DNA of 45,437 nucleotides, taken from positions 1 to 45,437 of the forward strand of contig CALHYX010000036.1 in the NCBI GenBank assembly GCA_938041035.1, given 5' to 3'. The position numbers and the translations under genes were made by a program. Below, piece after piece: positions 1-10,460 of this stretch; within the stretch, counting starts at the first letter, position 1, and every line of letters begins with the position of its first letter. The notes below the pieces were generated by a model that saw nothing but the letters and a program-made list of their open reading frames with translations, was not told the origin of the DNA and did not search any database. Origin of the DNA: an uncultured Acidimicrobiales bacterium (GTDB taxonomy: Bacteria; Actinomycetota; Acidimicrobiia; Acidimicrobiales; SHLQ01).

Positions 1-1
1 C

Positions 2-1027
2 GACGCCCGCTACACGCTGCTCGACCTCGGTCGGGTCGAGGCGTTGTTGCCCCAGGCCGAACAGGTGCCCTACGAGCGGCCCGAGCCCAACGCCCGGCTC
101 AAGGCCTACATCGTCGAGGTCCGCAAGACCGCCAAGGGTCCGCAGATCGTCGTCAGCCGGACCCACCCGGGTCTCGTGAAGCGACTGTTCGAACTCGAGG
201 TTCCCGAGATCGCCGACGGCGTCGTCGAGATGAAGGCCTGTGCGCGCGAGCCGGGGCACCGAACCAAGATTGCGGTGCACTCCAACGATCCGAACGTCGA
301 CCCGGTCGGCGCCTGCGTCGGTGCCCGCGGGGCCCGGGTTCGCATGGTCGTCAACGAGCTGCGGGGCGAAAAGATCGACATCGTCGCGTATAGCGAGGAT
401 CTCTACGAATTCATCATGAAGGCGCTCTCGCCGGCGAAGGTCAAAGAGGTGCGCATCATCGAAGAGACCGGCACCGCCGAGGTCATCGTCCCCGACCACC
501 AGCTGTCGTTGGCCATTGGTCGCGAAGGGCAGAACGCCCGTCTGGCCGCTCGGCTGACCGGGTGGCGAATCGACATCAAGAGCGAGACCCAGCTCGCGGA
601 GGAAGAGGCCTACGGCGACGTCGAGTGGGCCGAAGGTGAATGGGTCGTCGATGAAGAGACCGGCGAGCAGACCTGGGTCCCCGCCGAGGGGGGCGAAGCC
701 ATGTCGGCCGAGGAGTGGAGCGCCGGCGACGACGACTCCGGCGACGCAGACGATGCCGACACCGATGATGCCGCGTCCGACGATGCTGACACCGACGATG
801 CGGCCACCGACGATGCCGACGCAGATGACGGTACCGACGCGGTGCAGAGCGTGACCGCCGATGCCGCGGATGACGCCGAGGCTCCCGCGGCTGACGCCCC
901 GACGGTGATCGAACAGCTCGAGGCCGAAGAGTCTGCCGATACCGAAGAGACCGGCGATGCCGATGAAACCGCCGATGCCGATGAAACCGCCGACGCCGAT
1001 GAAACTGCGGAGACCGAAGAGGCCTAG
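2..1027 (+). CDS. nusA: Transcription termination/antitermination factor NusA, C-terminal part (5' end outside window)
   Basis: NusA binds RNA polymerase and nascent RNA and modulates pausing, termination and antitermination. The reading frame is open from base 2, so the gene starts to the left of the window; 341 residues are visible. The visible part begins in the S1/linker region ([10 protein letters not shown]), followed by two KH domains: the first has the loop GARGARV (base ~330), the second [15 protein letters not shown] (base ~515–560). After the KH2 end (about base 580) comes a 150-residue acidic tail rich in Asp, Glu, Thr and Ala, ending in three 18-bp repeats that encode DADETA-type units (about 955–1008). 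Such a tail is longer than in classical NusA. The stop overlaps by 4 bp the end of the opposite-strand lipoprotein gene, so there is no room for a separate terminator. Identity is firm; the role of the tail is unknown. Confidence 0.95.
   Translation, partial: DARYTLLDLGRVEALLPQAEQVPYERPEPNARLKAYIVEVRKTAKGPQIVVSRTHPGLVKRLFELEVPEIADGVVEMKACAREPGHRTKIAVHSNDPNVDPVGACVGARGARVRMVVNELRGEKIDIVAYSEDLYEFIMKALSPAKVKEVRIIEETGTAEVIVPDHQLSLAIGREGQNARLAARLTGWRIDIKSETQLAEEEAYGDVEWAEGEWVVDEETGEQTWVPAEGGEAMSAEEWSAGDDDSGDADDADTDDAASDDADTDDAATDDADADDGTDAVQSVTADAADDAEAPAADAPTVIEQLEAEESADTEETGDADETADADETADADETAETEEA
955..1008 (+). repeat. 18-bp tandem repeat x3 inside the NusA acidic tail
   Basis: Three consecutive 18-base units (GATGCCGATGAAACCGCC and close variants) encode acidic hexapeptides of the type DADETA. 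The third unit differs at a few wobble positions, so it is an older duplication. Length changes here would stay in frame. Confidence 0.7.
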
Positions 1028-1968
1028 GGGCAGACGGGTCGGGGCGGTGGCGGCGGAATCCCGACCGATGGATTGCACGGGTCCCACGGCGGTGGTGGTG
1101 GCGGCACGATGAATCCGGCGTCGCCGCCGCCCACGTAGGTGGTGACCTCGTAGTGCGCGCCATCGCCCTGGAACGTGAGCACGAGTCGACGGGGCACGAT
1201 CTCGCCGTCGACCACCGTGGTCGGGAAGGCACCGCCGACCACGCCGGCGGGGAGGTCGGCGAACGCGTTGTCGACGAAGCCGGCGAGCCCCGGGGTCACC
1301 GGCACGAAGAACAAGAAGTTGAAGTCGATCAGGTCGTCGGGGTTGCCGAACGAGGACAGGCCGATGAGGATCTTGTTGATCAGGCTGGGTTCGGCTGCCG
1401 CCTGCACCGCCGCGGACGCGGCTGCGAACGACTCGGTGAGCGCCGCCGGGTCCGCCAACAGATCGGCGACCTCGAGCGGTTCGATGATCGCCGCGATCTG
1501 GAGCCCGAGCTCGTCGCGAACGTCCTCCATGATGTCCTTGATCAGGTCGCGGGGCGTGAGGTCGTTCTCGATGGCGATCACCAGCTGGCCAATGATCTCG
1601 GGCGATGTGCCGCTGAGGAGTCCCGGTAGTCCGACGACCGTGATGTCATCGAACACGTAGAGCCCGCGGCTGTTGGCGATGGTGCGGCGGTCGCCGTCTT
1701 CGAGGCCGGTCGCCGCTTTATCGAGCGATCCGTTGTTGAAGTGCACGACGGTGCTGCCCGCGACTCCTGGCGTGGAGCGGAAGTCGATGGTCGCGAGAAT
1801 CAGCTCGTCACCATCTTCGAAGAAACCGTTCTCCTGGGCGTCCACCGCCAGCACCGAATGGTGGTCGACATAGGTTTCACAGGCGGTGGCGAGCAGGGCC
1901 ATGGCGGCGATAGCGGCCACGATGGGCGATCGTCGTGGTTTCGTCGTCGTCAGGTGGTTTCTGCGCAT
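1024..1968 (-). CDS. Putative secreted lipoprotein of unknown function
   Basis: A 314-residue protein not recognised as a known family. The N-terminus has basic residues, a hydrophobic stretch (residues 16–29) and a Cys at position 30 in LLATAC, a reasonable lipobox, so it is probably an exported lipoprotein. The middle is alternating beta-like and helical segments without a motif I know; the C-terminus is Pro-rich with two proline runs and two cysteines (WDPCNP and RPVCP). The start is supported by a TAGGTT −10 element exactly 6 bases upstream, the leaderless arrangement used by many genes here. It lies antiparallel between nusA and ylxR/infB, a place where this operon is usually uninterrupted, and overlaps the nusA stop by 4 bp. 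Existence is well supported; function is not. Confidence 0.7.
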   Translation of the reverse strand: MRRNHLTTTKPRRSPIVAAIAAMALLATACETYVDHHSVLAVDAQENGFFEDGDELILATIDFRSTPGVAGSTVVHFNNGSLDKAATGLEDGDRRTIANSRGLYVFDDITVVGLPGLLSGTSPEIIGQLVIAIENDLTPRDLIKDIMEDVRDELGLQIAAIIEPLEVADLLADPAALTESFAAASAAVQAAAEPSLINKILIGLSSFGNPDDLIDFNFLFFVPVTPGLAGFVDNAFADLPAGVVGGAFPTTVVDGEIVPRRLVLTFQGDGAHYEVTTYVGGGDAGFIVPPPPPPWDPCNPSVGIPPPPPRPVCP

Positions 1969-1974
1969 CGATCC

Positions 1975-1980
1975 AACCTA
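1975..1980 (-). promoter_or_regulatory. Leaderless −10 (TAGGTT) of the lipoprotein gene
   Basis: TAGGTT on the minus strand ends 6 bases before the ATG at 1968, which places the expected transcription start on the A of the start codon. Confidence 0.6.
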
Positions 1981-2029
1981 GGTCCGATGGCGGCGCCGAG
2001 CGAATGATCAGCGGGTCGGTCGAAGAACC

Positions 2030-2100
2030 GTGCCCAAGAAATCGGTGCCCAAGAAAATCGGTGCCCAAGAAAACGGTGCCCAAGAAAATCGGTGCCCCAA
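2030..2100. repeat. Intergenic tandem repeat, 15–16-bp unit, about 4.5 copies
   Basis: Units of the form GGTGCCCAAGAAAATC occur at about 2030–2043 (start degenerate), 2044–2059, 2060–2074 (one base shorter), 2075–2090 and a partial copy at 2091–2100. The array lies in the divergent space between the lipoprotein gene (start 1968, minus) and ylxR (promoter at 2116). The copies differ in length by one base, so it is not a conserved coding repeat. Apart from this array and the two −10 elements I see nothing else in 1969–2127. Confidence 0.85.
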
Positions 2101-2115
2101 CCCGATACCTGGTCC

Positions 2116-2121
2116 TAGGCT
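2116..2121 (+). promoter_or_regulatory. Leaderless −10 (TAGGCT) upstream of ylxR
   Basis: TAGGCT ends 6 bases before an ATG at 2128, the exact spacing seen at other leaderless genes in the window. That ATG, however, is not in frame with the YlxR coding frame (see the ylxR entry). Confidence 0.6.
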
Positions 2122-2132
2122 GAAGCGATGAC

Positions 2133-2438
2133 ATTCATCGAGACGGAGGCCTCGCTGCGACCGAGCCGCAACGCACCTGCATAGCGTGTCGCCACGTTCG
2201 ACCCGCGAGCGAACTCCTACGTTTGGTGCATAGGAGCGACGGATCGTTGGCGATCGGTCGTAGGCTTCCCGGTAGGGGTGCGTGGATTGGATCGGCACCG
2301 GAGTGTTTCTCCGAGGCCATTCGAACCAACGCACTCCCGCGTGCGTTTCGCACGTCCATCTCATCCGCCGCCGCTACCGCGCTGGCAGATGAGCTATCCA
2401 GCACTGAACTACCTCCCTGGTGTCCCCTCAACAACTGA
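2133..2438 (+). CDS. ylxR: YlxR/RnpM-type RNA-binding protein (DUF448), start abnormal or frameshifted
   Basis: This frame encodes PQRTCIACRHVRPASELLRL, then GRRLPGRGAWIG and LPRAFR, the hallmarks of YlxR (RnpM), a small nucleoid- and RNase P-associated protein normally encoded between nusA and infB. The frame is open from 2124 but contains no ATG, GTG or TTG before the conserved CxxC motif (bases 2178–2189); the only candidate in frame is ATT at 2133. The promoter-positioned ATG at 2128 is one frame off and runs into a TAG at 2182. A single missing base between 2128 and about 2170 would join ATG and YlxR. So the gene is either a sequence error, a recent frameshift (pseudogene) or uses an ATT start. 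A start at TTG 2223 would delete the signature motif and is unlikely. It ends 91 bp before infB. Confidence 0.75.
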   Translation: MHRDGGLAATEPQRTCIACRHVRPASELLRLVHRSDGSLAIGRRLPGRGAWIGSAPECFSEAIRTNALPRAFRTSISSAAATALADELSSTELPPWCPLNN

Positions 2439-2529
2439 GCGGGAACGCGGGGGAGGTCTTGGCCTCGTACTGGGGCCCCAAACCCCACTACGATCCAAAA
2501 CCCGGTCCACGAAAGGCAACGGCAGACAC

Positions 2530-5315
<2,786 letters not shown>

Positions 5316-5319
<4 letters not shown>

Positions 5320-5642
5320 GCCGGTCCGCGTTCGTCGGTCCCGTCCCCATGCACGTTCTCGCTCTTTCGTTGGACCTCCGGTTTCCCGAAGCCCGCTCCC
5401 TGAAGGCCAAACGGGCGCTGCTGCGTCCGGTCACCGACGGCATCGCCCACCGGTTTCCGGTGGCGGTGTCCGAGGTTGCCCATCAAGATGTATGGCAACG
5501 CAGCGAGCTCGGCATCGCTGCGGTGTCCGGGTCGGCCCGGCAGGTCGCCGAGATCATCGATGACGTCGAGCGCTTCGTGTGGACCTGCGCCGGGGTAGAG
5601 GTGTTGTCGGCGGAACGTTCGTGGATGGAGATCGATCGATGA
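5316..5642 (+). CDS. ylxP: YlxP-like DUF503 family protein
   Basis: A 108-residue protein with MHVLALSLDLRFPEARSLKAK, the typical opening of the DUF503/YlxP family that sits between infB and rbfA in many Gram-positive bacteria. The biochemical role is not settled; the location suggests ribosome assembly or RNA processing. GTG 5316 overlaps the infB stop in a GTGA arrangement, implying translational coupling; ATG 5349, which gives exactly the family's usual N-terminus, is the alternative start. It overlaps rbfA by 4 bp. Confidence 0.88.
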
Positions 5643-6058
5643 CCAAGCGACGGAAGCGTCCCCAATCGACCCGGCAGTACCCGCGCGAAGCAAGGCTGAA
5701 CGAGCTGCTTCGTCAGATCATCGCCAGCGAACTGGACCGGATCGACGACCCCCGGCTCGAAATGGCGACCATCAACGAGGTGTCGACCGACCGCGACCTC
5801 ACCCTGGCCCAGGTCTTTGTCGGGGTGGTCGACGAGTCCGAGGATGAAGAGGTGCTCGACGCCCTCGACGAACATGATCGACGCCTACGCCGAGCGATCA
5901 ACGACCAGGCCCGGCTGCGACGCACCCCACCGCTGCGCTTTCAGATCGACCAGACGATGCGCAGCGCCGAACGGATCGACGAGATCCTGCGCGGCATTCC
6001 GCCGACGGTCACCGGCGAAGGTTCGACCGAGACCGACGGTACCGATGGCGCCGACTGA
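5639..6058 (+). CDS. rbfA: 30S ribosome-binding factor A
   Basis: RbfA is a KH-type protein that helps mature the 16S rRNA 5' end on the 30S subunit. The 139-residue product (MTKRRKRPQSTRQYPREARL) has the basic N-terminus, the segment LNELLRQIIASELDRIDDPRL and the C-terminal TPPLRFQIDQTMRSAERIDEIL, all typical. ATG 5639 overlaps the ylxP stop (ATGA) and has GGAG about 10 bases upstream. The last residues are Thr/Asp-rich and the gene overlaps truB by 14 bp, so ylxP, rbfA and truB are very likely co-translated. Confidence 0.94.
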   Translation: MTKRRKRPQSTRQYPREARLNELLRQIIASELDRIDDPRLEMATINEVSTDRDLTLAQVFVGVVDESEDEEVLDALDEHDRRLRRAINDQARLRRTPPLRFQIDQTMRSAERIDEILRGIPPTVTGEGSTETDGTDGAD

Positions 6059-6932
6059 CGAACGTCCGGCCATCCCGGCCGAGGGCGCCTTCGCGATCGT
6101 CGACAAAGAGGCGGGCTGGACCTCCCACGATGTGGTGGCCAAAGCCCGGGGCGTGTTCGGCACGAAGAAGGTCGGTCACTCCGGGACCCTCGACCCCGAC
6201 GCAACCGGCGTCCTGGTGCTGGGCGTCGGCCGGGCCACCCGGCTGCTCCAGTTCGTTTCCGGTTTGGCCAAGTCCTACGTGGGCGAGATCGCCCTCGGCA
6301 CCGAGACGTCGACCCTCGACGCGGCGGGCGAGGTGACCGCCACCTTCGACATGAGTGCGGTCACCGACGACCAGGTGGTGGCGGCGAGCCGGGCCTTTCT
6401 GGGTGACATCGAGCAGATTCCGCCGATGGTCTCGGCCATCAAGATCGACGGCAAGCGGCTGCACGAGTTGGCCCGTGAGGGCAAAGAGGTCGACCGCCCG
6501 CCCCGCCCGGTCACCATCGGTCGATTCGACATCGAGCCCGTCGAGCCGGGGGTGTATCGGGCGTACGTCGATTGTTCCTCCGGAACCTACATCCGGACCC
6601 TGGCCGCCGATCTCGGCCGGGCGCTCGGCGGAGGAGCGCATCTGCGCTCGTTGCGCCGCACCGCGGTCGGGTCCTTCACGATCGATCAGGCGGCACCGTT
6701 GCAGCAGGCCACGTTTCTTCCGGCGGCCGCCGGGCTGGCCCACCTCGACGCCGTCTCCGTGGACGAGCAGCGGGCGATCGACATCGGCCACGGCAAGGTC
6801 CTGGCCCAATCGTTGCTCGGGGTGAGCGGCGAGGGCCCGTGGCCGGTGCTCGGCCCCGACGGTACGCTCCTCGCCGTCTATCAGGCCCACCGCGATGACA
6901 CCGCGAAACCCACCGTGGTGCTCTCGGGCTGA
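6045..6932 (+). CDS. truB: tRNA pseudouridine-55 synthase TruB
   Basis: TruB isomerises U55 to pseudouridine in the T-loop of tRNA. The 295-residue protein carries the catalytic motif KVGHSGTLDPDATGVL with Asp50 in GTLDP, then PPMVSAIKIDGKRLHELAREG and CSSGTYIRTLAADLG, all diagnostic. I choose ATG 6045 (MAPTDERPAIPAEGAFAIVDK), inside the end of rbfA, because it gives the usual family N-terminus; further upstream the frame is only a shadow of rbfA. It is the last gene of the infB–truB run; 53 bp separate it from ribF, which has its own promoter. Confidence 0.95.
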   Translation: MAPTDERPAIPAEGAFAIVDKEAGWTSHDVVAKARGVFGTKKVGHSGTLDPDATGVLVLGVGRATRLLQFVSGLAKSYVGEIALGTETSTLDAAGEVTATFDMSAVTDDQVVAASRAFLGDIEQIPPMVSAIKIDGKRLHELAREGKEVDRPPRPVTIGRFDIEPVEPGVYRAYVDCSSGTYIRTLAADLGRALGGGAHLRSLRRTAVGSFTIDQAAPLQQATFLPAAAGLAHLDAVSVDEQRAIDIGHGKVLAQSLLGVSGEGPWPVLGPDGTLLAVYQAHRDDTAKPTVVLSG

Positions 6933-6974
6933 CGTCGGCCCATCGCCAATGGAGGCCCGTTGGCGTGCACTCGG

Positions 6975-6980
6975 TACGCT
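6975..6980 (+). promoter_or_regulatory. Leaderless-type −10 (TACGCT) of ribF
   Basis: TACGCT ends 5 bases before GTG 6986 and 8 before ATG 6989, close to the leaderless spacing of 6. Confidence 0.45.
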
Positions 6981-6985
6981 CGGCG

Positions 6986-7945
6986 GTGATGGAGATCATT
7001 CGCGACCCCGCCAGCTGTCCGGAACTCGCCGGCACCGTGGTGACGATCGGCGCCTACGACGGCGTGCACCGTGGCCATCAACAGGTCATCGCCGAAGTAC
7101 GGGCCGAGGCGGCCGCACGCGGGCTCGCTTCCGCAGTGGTGACCTTCGACCGTCACCCGGCGCGGGTTGTGCGCCCCGAGTCGGCGCCGCTGCTGCTCAC
7201 CGATCTCGATCAAAAGCTCGAACTGCTCGAAGCCACCGGTGTGGACCTGTGTCTCGTGCTGCCGTTCGATGAAGAACGGGCCAAGGAGCGGGCCGAAGAC
7301 TTCGTGGAGTCGACCCTCGTGGGGTGCCTCCTGGCCCGGCTCGTCGTGGTGGGGGAGGACTTCCACTTCGGCTTCCAGCGCGAAGGCAACGTTGGGCTGC
7401 TCGAACGCATGGGCTCGCAGCACGGGATCGAGGTGCGCGGGCTCGGCCTGGTCGGCCTCGACGGCACCCGTGCCCGCGACCACCTGCAGGTGTCGTCCAC
7501 CGCCATTCGCCGAGCGCTCGCCAGCGGCGACCTGGCCGCCGCCAACACCATGTTGACCCGCCCCTATGAGGTGCGGGGCACGGTGGTCCACGGCGACAAG
7601 AACGGCCGCAAGCTGGGATTCCCGACCGCCAACGTGGCGATCCAGCCCGAGATCCTCCTGCCGGCCAACGGCGTGTTCGCCGGCTGGTTCGAACGCCAGG
7701 ACGGTGCGGTGCACCCCGCCGCCATCTCGCTCGGCACCCGCCCGACCTTTTACGACGAGAACGGCGTGTTGTTGCTCGAGGCCCACCTGGTCGACTTCGA
7801 CGGCGACCTCTACGGCGAGACCGTACGGGTGCGGTTGGTCGAGTCCCTGCGCGGTCAACAAAAGTTCGACGGCCTCGAAGCCCTGGTCGCCCAGCTGCGC
7901 CTCGACGTGGCCAATACCCGCAAGGCGCTCGAGCTCAACTCGTGA
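6986..7945 (+). CDS. ribF: Bifunctional riboflavin kinase/FMN adenylyltransferase
   Basis: RibF phosphorylates riboflavin to FMN and adenylates FMN to FAD. The 319-residue protein has the N-terminal nucleotidyltransferase motif [12 protein letters not shown] (residues 21–32), the [14 protein letters not shown] segment, and the C-terminal riboflavin kinase domain with [15 protein letters not shown] (~203–217). GTG 6986 is followed at once by ATG 6989 in the same frame; the choice between them is open, since the −10 element lies 5 or 8 bases upstream. It overlaps the next gene by 4 bp (GTGA), and ribA, another flavin gene, follows that one. Confidence 0.94.
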   Translation: MMEIIRDPASCPELAGTVVTIGAYDGVHRGHQQVIAEVRAEAAARGLASAVVTFDRHPARVVRPESAPLLLTDLDQKLELLEATGVDLCLVLPFDEERAKERAEDFVESTLVGCLLARLVVVGEDFHFGFQREGNVGLLERMGSQHGIEVRGLGLVGLDGTRARDHLQVSSTAIRRALASGDLAAANTMLTRPYEVRGTVVHGDKNGRKLGFPTANVAIQPEILLPANGVFAGWFERQDGAVHPAAISLGTRPTFYDENGVLLLEAHLVDFDGDLYGETVRVRLVESLRGQQKFDGLEALVAQLRLDVANTRKALELNS

Positions 7946-8682
7946 CCATCTGGGAAGCCCTGCTGCTCATCGGCGGGGGTTTTCTCGCCGGGATCATCAA
8001 CGTGAACGCCGGCGGCGGTTCGCTGCTCACCGTGCCGTTGCTGAACCTCGCCGGCGTGCCGGGCACCATCGCCAACGGCTCGAACCGGGTCGGGGTGCTT
8101 GCCGCCAATCTGTCGGCGGTCACCACGTTTCGCCGGTTGGGGATGTCGGGATTGCGGCCGGCGGTACCCGTTCTGTTGCCGGTGCTGGTGGGCGCCGGTC
8201 TCGGCGCGACGGTCAGCAGCTACCTCACCGACGGGGCCTTCGAACGGATTTTCGGTTTCATGATGGTGCCGATTCTGCTGCTCTCGCTCCGCAAGGCGGC
8301 GTTGGTGAACACCGACACGGAGAAGTCGTGGTCGCCGGTGGTTCGCGCGATCGTGTTCTTCGCGGTGGGTACTTACGGTGGCGCGTTCCAGGCCGGGGTG
8401 GGACTGCTGTTGCTCCTCGCGTTGTCCCGGGCCGGGTTCGACCTGGTGATGGCGAACAGCGTCAAGGTCGTCGTCGTCCTCGCCCAAACGCTGATTGCGC
8501 TGCCGATATTCATCGCCCGGGGCCAGGTCGCGTGGGGACCGGCGCTCGTGCTGGCGGTCGGGTTCGCCGCGGGTGGTGCGATGGGTGCCCGGGTGGCCGT
8601 CGAGGGCGGCGAGCGGGTGATTCGGCCGATCCTGGTCGTCGCCGTGTTCGTTCTCGCCGGCCGCATGTTGGGGTTGTACTGA
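7942..8682 (+). CDS. TauE/SafE-type sulfite or anion exporter family membrane protein
   Basis: A 246-residue, very hydrophobic protein with about seven or eight membrane segments. The N-terminal repeat [22 protein letters not shown] and the mid-protein [17 protein letters not shown] are the paired motifs of the TauE/SafE (DUF81) permease family. Substrates in the family include sulfite, sulfoacetate and other organic anions; the substrate here cannot be told. The GTG start overlaps the ribF stop, so translation is probably coupled to ribF, which is an uncommon partner. Confidence 0.85.
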   Translation: MTIWEALLLIGGGFLAGIINVNAGGGSLLTVPLLNLAGVPGTIANGSNRVGVLAANLSAVTTFRRLGMSGLRPAVPVLLPVLVGAGLGATVSSYLTDGAFERIFGFMMVPILLLSLRKAALVNTDTEKSWSPVVRAIVFFAVGTYGGAFQAGVGLLLLLALSRAGFDLVMANSVKVVVVLAQTLIALPIFIARGQVAWGPALVLAVGFAAGGAMGARVAVEGGERVIRPILVVAVFVLAGRMLGLY

Positions 8683-8726
8683 CCGCGCGCGGTGGGTCAG
8701 AGATTGTTTCCCGACCGCGATCCCGG

Positions 8727-8732
8727 CACACT
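8727..8732 (+). promoter_or_regulatory. Possible leaderless −10 (CACACT) of ribA
   Basis: CACACT ends exactly 6 bases before ATG 8739. It keeps the −11 A and −7 T of the TANNNT consensus but not the −12 T, so it is a weak match supported mainly by spacing. Confidence 0.3.
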
Positions 8733-8738
8733 GCAACG

Positions 8739-9356
8739 ATGAGTCAGCCTTTGGTCGAGCGGTTCGCCTCGGCGCGGATCCCGACCAGGTACGGCGACTT
8801 CACCGCGTACGCCTACCGGGCCGCCGACGGCGTGGAACACGTCGCCTACGCGCTCGGGCCGATCGACGCGACCGAGGACCTATTGGTGCGAGTGCATTCG
8901 GAGTGCCTCACCGGCGATCTGCTCGGATCGCTTCGCTGCGACTGCGGCTCCCAGCTCGACCAGGCCCTGGAGCGCATCGGCGATGCCGGGGTCGGCATCG
9001 TGGTGTACCTGCGTGGCCACGAGGGGCGCGGGATCGGGATCGGCCACAAGCTGCGGGCGTACGAACTGCAGGACCAGGGCGCGGACACCGTTGACGCCAA
9101 CCTGGCCCAGGGCCTGCCGGTCGACGATCGGTCCTACGACGTCGCGGCGGAGATCCTCCTCGATCTGGGGGTCACCTCGATGCGGCTGATGACCAACAAC
9201 CCGGAGAAGTACGAAGGTCTCGACGGCGACCGATTGCGCGTCACCGAACGGGTGCCACTGCTCGCGGAGGCCAACCCGGAAAACGCCCGCTACCTGGCAA
9301 CCAAGCAGCAGCGCATGGGGCATCACCTTCGCGACGGTACGGCCTCGACCGGCTGA
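8739..9356 (+). CDS. ribA: GTP cyclohydrolase II
   Basis: Catalyses the first step of riboflavin synthesis, opening GTP to a diaminopyrimidine with release of formate and pyrophosphate. The 205-residue protein has the zinc ligands Cys56, Cys67 and Cys69 (HSECLTGD … RCDCG), the GTP-binding [19 protein letters not shown] segment and [10 protein letters not shown] near the C-terminus. It is a stand-alone domain, not fused to the DHBP synthase that often precedes it (RibBA), so DHBP synthase must be encoded elsewhere. The ATG at 8739 follows a weak −10 and no clear ribosome-binding site. Confidence 0.95.
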   Translation: MSQPLVERFASARIPTRYGDFTAYAYRAADGVEHVAYALGPIDATEDLLVRVHSECLTGDLLGSLRCDCGSQLDQALERIGDAGVGIVVYLRGHEGRGIGIGHKLRAYELQDQGADTVDANLAQGLPVDDRSYDVAAEILLDLGVTSMRLMTNNPEKYEGLDGDRLRVTERVPLLAEANPENARYLATKQQRMGHHLRDGTASTG

Positions 9357-9387
9357 TCCGACCCGGCTCGCCGGGAGCTTGCTGGCC

Positions 9388-9393
9388 TACGCT
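9388..9393 (+). promoter_or_regulatory. Leaderless-type −10 (TACGCT) of the aldolase-like gene
   Basis: TACGCT ends 5 bases before ATG 9399, one base shorter than the usual spacing. A small GC hairpin (CCCGG/CCGGG, 9362–9375) just upstream may end ribA transcription. Confidence 0.45.
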
Positions 9394-9398
9394 CTGGC

Positions 9399-10412
9399 AT
9401 GCGCGATCCGGCCACGACGTCCGAACTACCGACCCCCGCTCTGGTCCTCGACCTGCCGGCCTTTTCGGCCAACGTCGCGACGATGAGCGAAGCGCTGCCC
9501 GGTGAAAGGCTGCGCCCGCATGTGAAAGCCTTCAAGTCGACCGCCCTCGCGCAACGGCTCGCCGATGCCGGGCACGAGCGGTTCTGCTGCGCCACCGTCA
9601 AGGAGATGGAGGGCATGGCGGCCGCCGGGCTCGGGGCCGACCTGTTGTTGGCGAACGAGGTACTCGATCACACCCGGCTCGGGCGCCTCGTCGAGGCGGG
9701 CGCGCGCGTCACCGTGGCGGTCGACTCCGACGAAACGGTCGACTCTGCGGCCGCCGGCGGGGTTCGAGAGGTGTTGATCGACGTCGATGTCGGTCTGCCC
9801 CGTTGCGGCTGCGAGCCCGATGATGCCGGCCGGTTGGCCGACCGAGCCCGAGGGCTTGGGCTCGAGGTCCGCGGCGTCATGGGGTACGAGGGCCACCTGA
9901 TGATGGTGGCCGAACCTGACGCCAAGGCCGCGCAGGTCGGTAAGGCCATGGAGTTGCTGCTCGCCGCGCACGAGGCCGTGGGCGGTGACATCGTTTCCGC
10001 CGGCGGCACCGGCACCTATGCCGCCAACACGTGGGCCACCGAGATACAGGCGGGGTCGTACTGCCTCATGGACACCGATTACGGATCGCTCGGCCACCCG
10101 TTCGTGCAGGCGATCCGGGTGGTGAGCACCATCGTCTCCATCAGCGCGAAGGGGTGGGCGATCGCGGACGCGGGGCTGAAGGCCTTCGGTATGGACCACG
10201 GCAACCCGACCTGGCCGGACGGCGATGTGTTCTTTTGCTCCGACGAACACACGACCCTGCTCGATCCCGACGCCACGCTCGCCGTCGGCGATCGGGTGTC
10301 GCTCATCCCGGCGCACGTCGATCCGACCGTGGCCCGCCACGAGCAGTACTGGGTGGTCGACGGAGACGACCGGGTCGTCGATGTCTGGCCCATCGACCTT
10401 CGGCACTGGTAA
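9399..10412 (+). CDS. PLP-dependent D-threonine aldolase-like / DSD1 family protein
   Basis: A 337-residue fold-type III PLP enzyme. It opens with TPALVLDLPAFSANV, carries RPHVKAFKS with Lys43 as the likely PLP lysine, the glycine-rich phosphate-binding SAGGTGTY, and ends with a putative metal site PAHVDPT (His306, Asp308). A His-x-Asp pair is the metal site known in D-threonine aldolase, while D-serine dehydratases have His-x-Cys, so aldolase is the better guess. The substrate is not determined by the sequence. It is 48 bp upstream of an oxidase gene that has its own Shine–Dalgarno, so the two may be co-transcribed. Confidence 0.8.
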   Translation: MRDPATTSELPTPALVLDLPAFSANVATMSEALPGERLRPHVKAFKSTALAQRLADAGHERFCCATVKEMEGMAAAGLGADLLLANEVLDHTRLGRLVEAGARVTVAVDSDETVDSAAAGGVREVLIDVDVGLPRCGCEPDDAGRLADRARGLGLEVRGVMGYEGHLMMVAEPDAKAAQVGKAMELLLAAHEAVGGDIVSAGGTGTYAANTWATEIQAGSYCLMDTDYGSLGHPFVQAIRVVSTIVSISAKGWAIADAGLKAFGMDHGNPTWPDGDVFFCSDEHTTLLDPDATLAVGDRVSLIPAHVDPTVARHEQYWVVDGDDRVVDVWPIDLRHW

Positions 10413-10460
10413 CCCTGCGGTGATAGCAATGTCGCACCCGACGAGCTGGGAGGCTCACCG

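Noticed and set aside
2030..2100. CRISPR array
   Set aside because: Units are only 15–16 bp and directly adjoining, with no spacers and no cas genes.
2278..2529. N-terminal extension of infB from a start at 2278
   Set aside because: It overlaps the YlxR coding region and is not similar to IF-2; TTG 2530 begins the conserved IF2 N-terminus with a ribosome-binding site.
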